Positions 59,801 to 64,000 of a stretch of 64,000 nt of DNA are shown here, piece by piece. Each line of letters starts with the position of its first letter. The stretch's first letter is position 1. The notes beneath the pieces are model-generated. The model searched no databases. It had not been told where the DNA came from and saw only the letters and a program-made list of their open reading frames with translations. Source of the DNA: Taenia hydatigena. Taxonomy: Eukaryota; Platyhelminthes; Cestoda; Cyclophyllidea; Taeniidae. The translations under genes were made by a program, and so were the position numbers. The stretch spans positions 1 through 64,000 of the forward strand of contig JADWOT020000404.1 of the NCBI GenBank assembly GCA_036345935.2, given 5' to 3'.

Positions 59801-61665
59801 TTAATTTCGTATAATCCGTTTATGCGAGACAATTTCGCTTGCATGTCTAGCTTACTACTAATAATGGACCAAATGAGGGACCACGCCTGAGAGTCAAGTT
59901 CCCTGATCCATCTTACCCATTCGCTAGTCTCTCCTTCCCATCTGCACACTTAAGAACGCCTGAGTACGGTGTGTGAGCTCCACGCGAGAGCAAAATCAAG
60001 AGTGAACCGGCTATTTAGTGCGCATGTCAGATAAGTTAACTTATATGTTAATGCCTTACGATCAACAGTTCTGCTTGTTCGTTTTTTGCTCTAAGATGTT
60101 GAGATTTTGTTGCTTTTGCCGATATCAAATAAGTTTGAAGCAATTGGAAGGACGGTTATATTATAATGCTTTGGCATGCATCATTCTCTGTACAAATCGT
60201 TTCCATATTCTATAATCGCTTGTCCGATGTTTGGGCTTAAAACGCAAGTTATTGGTCCGTATCCACGCATGGGTAACTTTCCAGAGGCACTTGAATGACA
60301 TCCACGTGTGACTGCTGCAGTGAGTGGGACGACTTATTTGTCAGGTGCACTTAATTTGTGATCGAAACGCAAAATGCCCAACGACTTCATGCTCTACTTA
60401 CCTCTGCAACTTCTCACCTACGCAGCTTATGCCATATAGGATTGTACTATTTTAGGATTCTTTTGTGCGTTTCAGTGGTCATCCGCCAGTTAATGGCATT
60501 GGGTTTAGTTCTGTCATTATAGTTGTCGTGGAGCTGCATCATTAGCAGGAGGTTGCACTTTTGCTTTTAGGCTCGTATTTCCTCCACTGGTCATGGAAGC
60601 GCGTGATGGCTAGCGCATTGTTCCATCCTATACGGAATTTCGCTAACACCATGGAAGATGAGGGGGCTGAGAACGCAGAGCTCCTGCCGAGGAGAGCATG
60701 GAGGACGGTACTGAACAAGGCGGAGGCGACTATGTAGTGTGCCGGTGGTTTGTTGGATGGAGGATTTCAGTGATGGATTCATCTATTTGCCTCATCGTTG
60801 CATCTTAATGGAGTAGGCCGTTTGTATGTTAAACACATGCTTACGTATTCCATCCGAGTGGGATGTCTCTTTTCATTTCTAGGAAGGAGAGAAGTTGAGG
60901 GTGCTGCAGCGCACATGTATGGATTGGTGATGGAGGTGTTCTATTGCCCAACCGCAGCCCATTTTTACAATCAAATGACGGCTGCGGCATGTTTTACCTC
61001 AGCAGGTGTGAAAGCGTTTTAATTTTGTTGAGTTGCAGTTTATTGACTGAAGCGAAGTGCACTTCAAAGTACCGTCTTCATTGGGTACCCCAACCCTGCT
61101 ACTAAACGTAGCGTGGATTGTCAAAGAGTGGGATGCTACAACTTAGCCTTGAAAATAGCTTTAAAAGGTGGTGAACGCGTGTCTTATAGGTTGTCGGGTA
61201 GATGGGTTTGAGGAGGAAGGGTTGCGTTTAAGGAGAAGAAACCAAGATGCTCCCAACTGCCTTGTACAGAGGCATGTACGTCAGGAAGGCGGAAAGCGAG
61301 AAGGCTGAATACAGCTTGAGTAAAATGACATCTTACTTCGCAGGGCGATCTAAACTGTCGTGTTGCCAATTCAGCACGCGGTGCCATCAAATGGGTATGA
61401 CGGCTAGTACCGCGATTGGACAGCTACGTGGAGTTTAATGATATGCCGCACAAAATGGCCAGATGAGATGGTGGTTGTGATAGGTGACCATACCGTCGAA
61501 TGGCTTCAAATAACATCTGTAAGTGCGCTCAACGTCCTTCGCGTCTTACCTTTGCCTTATCGACAAGGGAGTAAAACTCCTTCTAAATGTTGACATTTGT
61601 CTTTAAACGCAGTAGATGCAGGAATCGCCGGCTGAGAAATATTCTGAAAATTCCTTGCAATTGCA
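56890..61665 (-). repeat. Block C, inverted copy of block A
   Basis: The reverse complement matches about 31,635-35,510 at roughly 85-90% by eye. Relative to A and B it has about 225 extra bp at 58,696-58,920, a 745-bp insertion at 59,464-60,210, and a loss of about 100 bp near 60,507. The 78-codon frame of A and B is broken here by TGA where A has TGT. Confidence 0.8.
59464..60210. mobile_element. 745-bp insertion in C, possible transposon remnant
   Basis: A and B read straight through this point (GTACCGCTTCGATAATCGC in B), so this is an insertion in C or a clean loss in A and B. A minus-strand frame at 59,656-59,949 contains DQKFVFLDESCW. This is reminiscent of the first Asp of IS630/Tc1-mariner transposases (hydrophobic run then DE-S). 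The rest of that frame shows no further catalytic residue. No terminal inverted repeat or TA duplication could be confirmed. Confidence 0.35.
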
Positions 61666-61910
61666 TTTTGAGTTGCAATGTCGCCGCTACTGAATAGGTA
61701 CTCAGTATGAGTTGTCTGATGCCTAATTTCTCGTTGCCATACTTCTCACTTATTAATTCAATCCCATCATCTACCGTCTTCGGATAGTGCTACCGATGTC
61801 TTCATCCTTCCCAAATTTTGCTTGCGTTATTATCAAAACGTGGCTTTGAATTCTTCACTTTCTTATTTAATGCGCAGAGGATAAGTAATTAGCAAGCATA
61901 CCACCTTTGT

Positions 61911-62111
61911 ATGACTGCGGCAGCTATCAGCAGACGCATGCTTGAGGATTCCGTGCCACCAGCATTTAGACGCGCAAAGGTAATCACAGAATGTGATGCA
62001 TTACACATGCATCTGCTGCAACAGACAACAGCTATCGCTATTGTTGCACACGAGTTGTTCGGGCTCCAACACGCTGATGACGAAAAAAATGCGATGAGAA
62101 TTAGGCGCTGA
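61911..62111 (+). CDS. Possible exon or small protein, alpha-helical
   Basis: The frame starts MTAAAISRRMLEDSVPPAFR and ends DEKNAMRIRR before TGA. The middle, ITECDALHMHLLQQTTAIAI, is amphipathic. A donor-like AAG|GTAATC lies after codon 23, so either the whole frame or only its start may be used. The antisense frame is open too and is hydrophobic. No family recognised. Confidence 0.25.
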   Translation: MTAAAISRRMLEDSVPPAFRRAKVITECDALHMHLLQQTTAIAIVAHELFGLQHADDEKNAMRIRR

Positions 62112-62216
62112 GTTTGCTTCCCTTGCGGCGGCAACATTTTTTCCTCTTAACTGCATGCTTTGCATGGGCAATATAAGAGTGACCAGCAGCTGATCTTTAG
62201 ACGGTAGAGTAATCGG

Positions 62217-62335
62217 ATGGGTCGCACCCTCGACCTGACTATCTTTGCGTTCTTTTGTACTATTTTCCTTTTTATTAGTTTTTGGCTTTTGATTAAGCCC
62301 ATTCTTTGTGGTTTTGACTGCAAGGGAGCTCGTGG
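62217..62335 (+). CDS. Possible first coding exon with membrane anchor
   Basis: The ATG has G at +4. The frame reads MGRTLDLTIFAFFCTIFLF, then ISFWLLIKPILCGFDCKG, ending at a GTATGT donor (from 62,336) in phase 2. The hydrophobic run of about 20 residues starting near residue 7 would be a signal-anchor. FW..P..KG..RG spacing faintly recalls the small V-ATPase subunit e, but this is too weak to name. An acceptor TTTTCTGCAG ends at 63,532-63,533, and the following frame is phase-compatible. Confidence 0.27.
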
Positions 62336-63533
62336 GTATGTACAAATAGAGGGAAGATTCTCACCTTTTCACATTCCTACCAGCATCAACGGGGGTAGGT
62401 TGTCAAAGTAGAATTTGGCACAAGGCGTTTCAAATTGATGAATGGGTGAAAGAAGAGGACTTGACAGAAGTGCCTGATGTGAAGCGCATCAGATAAGCAA
62501 CTTCTTGATTTCGTCGCTAAAAGCTTTATGGGCAAGCTTTGCCCTAATATCCACCACATTTAATTCAATAATCTAATTTCCTCAAAGTTTGGGCTTCTGT
62601 TTCCTGAGCAACGAATTCCGCAGTGGCTCGGATTGATGAGTGGCACAATAATGCGAATAGACTTTGGCAGCTTATCCTCAATTTACAAAGCCTCTTAGTA
62701 ACACTGTGCGAGACTGTCTTATACTATCACATTGTTGTCAAAGAGATTAACCAGCAACCGGTGGATTTTAAATTACTAGACCTTGCTGCATTTTTTTAAA
62801 TAACTGCAATCATAATACGTATGGCACATTCCAAGTCTGTTGGAGCTAAATCATTATTTTATCAAAAGCAAGACAGGAACGCGTCTAAATGAAGAGTTGA
62901 TTAAAAAGTTTAATTATTTTAAAATATGCGGCTGTGGATGTAGCATTTCTTGAAAAGGACATGAAGGGAACTACCGGACTAAACAAAATAAGGCTGAGGA
63001 GGGGGAATTTTAATAGCAAGTAGGAATCATCAGGCATTCGCAAAGCCTAAAGCAATAAAAGGAATAGATGGCTCGGCCGCATATTAGTAAGGAGAGCTGC
63101 TGTAGCATATTTATGCACAGCAGTCCAGGAAAAGAAATGCTCATCGCAATGCAGACGCTGTGCCTCTCACCATTTGCATCAGAATCAGGCCACAATCTAA
63201 TGCGTACCAGCATTTTAAGCGCAGCTACTGCTGGACATCAACGGGGAGATATACAGAGTACTGGCATGTCCCTAATATGCAAGAGCTTCCTTGCATTCTC
63301 CTATAAGCTCGCAACAACAGAGGAAAACTTACCAAGCACTCTCTGAGGATTATAGTTTTATAAAGACAAGAGGGTTTCGGATCTTCAAAGCGTCTAGTTG
63401 CCTAATCTCATTAATACAGACAGTTTGTAAAGAGTCACATGTTGACTCGGACCATGTAAGCAAAAGGAAATGCAAGACGCCGTAGACAAGAGGTGCAGGT
63501 GGTATGCACCCACCTCACATTCATTTTCTGCAG

Positions 63534-63750
63534 AGTCTGCATTAGTTACACAACAAAGCAGCCCCAGCGTCAGCACTCGATCCAGCTTTTGACAAATAAG
63601 CACGTCGCTTTTGGGATTGAGCAAAATATCCCCCATGCCGCTTACCGAAACATGGTCTATGACCAAAAATACCTGCTAGCTGCTTGTTATGCAATTATTA
63701 TTCTGACCGTAGATAAGCATTTATGCTTAATACTTATTTTACAACCTTGA
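63534..63750 (+). CDS. Possible second or terminal exon
   Basis: It follows a good acceptor (CATTCATTTTCTGCAG). With the phase-2 start from 62,335 it reads VCISYTTKQPQRQHSIQ and ends DKHLCLILILQP before TGA. The end is hydrophobic (YLLAACYAIIILTV). The phase match has a one-in-three chance of being accidental. The implied intron is 1.2 kb. Confidence 0.22.
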
Positions 63751-64000
63751 ATGGCAGTTTTCATGTGTTACGGTTTCTCTCTGGTTCAACTTATAGGAAG
63801 ATCACAAATGTAAGCGCAGCCCATAACGTAAGTACGTGGTTTACCGGTTTAAAAATGGATTTTATTTGCTCATAGGATGATAGGCAGCAAACCGCTTCGA
63901 AATAGCCTTGCTACATTTTGCTGCCGTCAGGACTAGACTAGCTATAATTATGCAGACATTGATTTGCTTGAAAAGGAATCATGCGTCTCTCACAAACTTC
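63751..64000. other. Right end of window, nothing recognised
   Basis: No open frame of note, and no AATAAA was noticed in the last 250 bp. Confidence 0.35.

Noticed and set aside
1..64000. CRISPR arrays, bacterial operons, phage or plasmid modules
   Set aside because: No regularly spaced repeats, no ribosome-binding sites and no dense coding; the tRNAs are of eukaryotic nuclear type.

Overview
The window looks like gene-poor nuclear DNA from a eukaryote, most likely a metazoan. There is no operon structure, ribosome-binding site or dense coding. The longest open frame is 161 codons, about what chance gives in 64 kb of A+T-biased sequence. The firm genes are eukaryote-type tRNA-Arg genes with internal A and B boxes. 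A parasitic flatworm would fit the low coding density and repeat load, but nothing here proves it.

Layout. From 1 to about 26.8 kb the sequence is mostly single-copy, with a foldback element at the left end (241-695) and a few exon-like frames. The best of these is a minus-strand 80-codon frame at 8,274-8,516 with an AATAAA downstream. From 26.8 to 31.6 kb there is a small dispersed-repeat piece, a structured G+C-rich patch and a short direct repeat. From 31.6 to 61.7 kb the window is a mosaic of long duplicated blocks. Block A (31.6-36.3 kb) recurs inverted as B (38.8-40.9 kb), D (49.5-50.3 kb) and C (56.9-61.7 kb). Block E (36.3-38.8 kb) recurs directly as E' (53.7-56.3 kb). Block F (40.9-42.8 kb) recurs directly as F' (45.3-47.3 kb). 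A and B share 1,717-bp inverted arms without indels and with only two mismatches seen, while the sequence outside the arms is clearly diverged.

A composite element links several blocks. It has a tRNA-Arg head on one strand, about 130-155 bp of body, then a second tRNA-like module on the other strand. Four copies are present. Three have an ACG anticodon (one a 5' fragment, two imperfect). One has an intact-looking TCG tRNA. A separate tRNA-Arg(CCG) lies at 48,253-48,325.

F and F' each carry, on the minus strand, what looks like the end of a protein-coding gene: a 57-codon terminal frame after a splice-acceptor-like site, then AATAAA. A 296-bp stretch covering this frame is identical in the two copies while the flanks differ, which suggests gene conversion. 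The right end (61.9-63.8 kb) has plus-strand exon-like frames, one a membrane-anchor start with a GTATGT donor. All protein-coding calls are tentative and come from reading frames and splice-like sites only.
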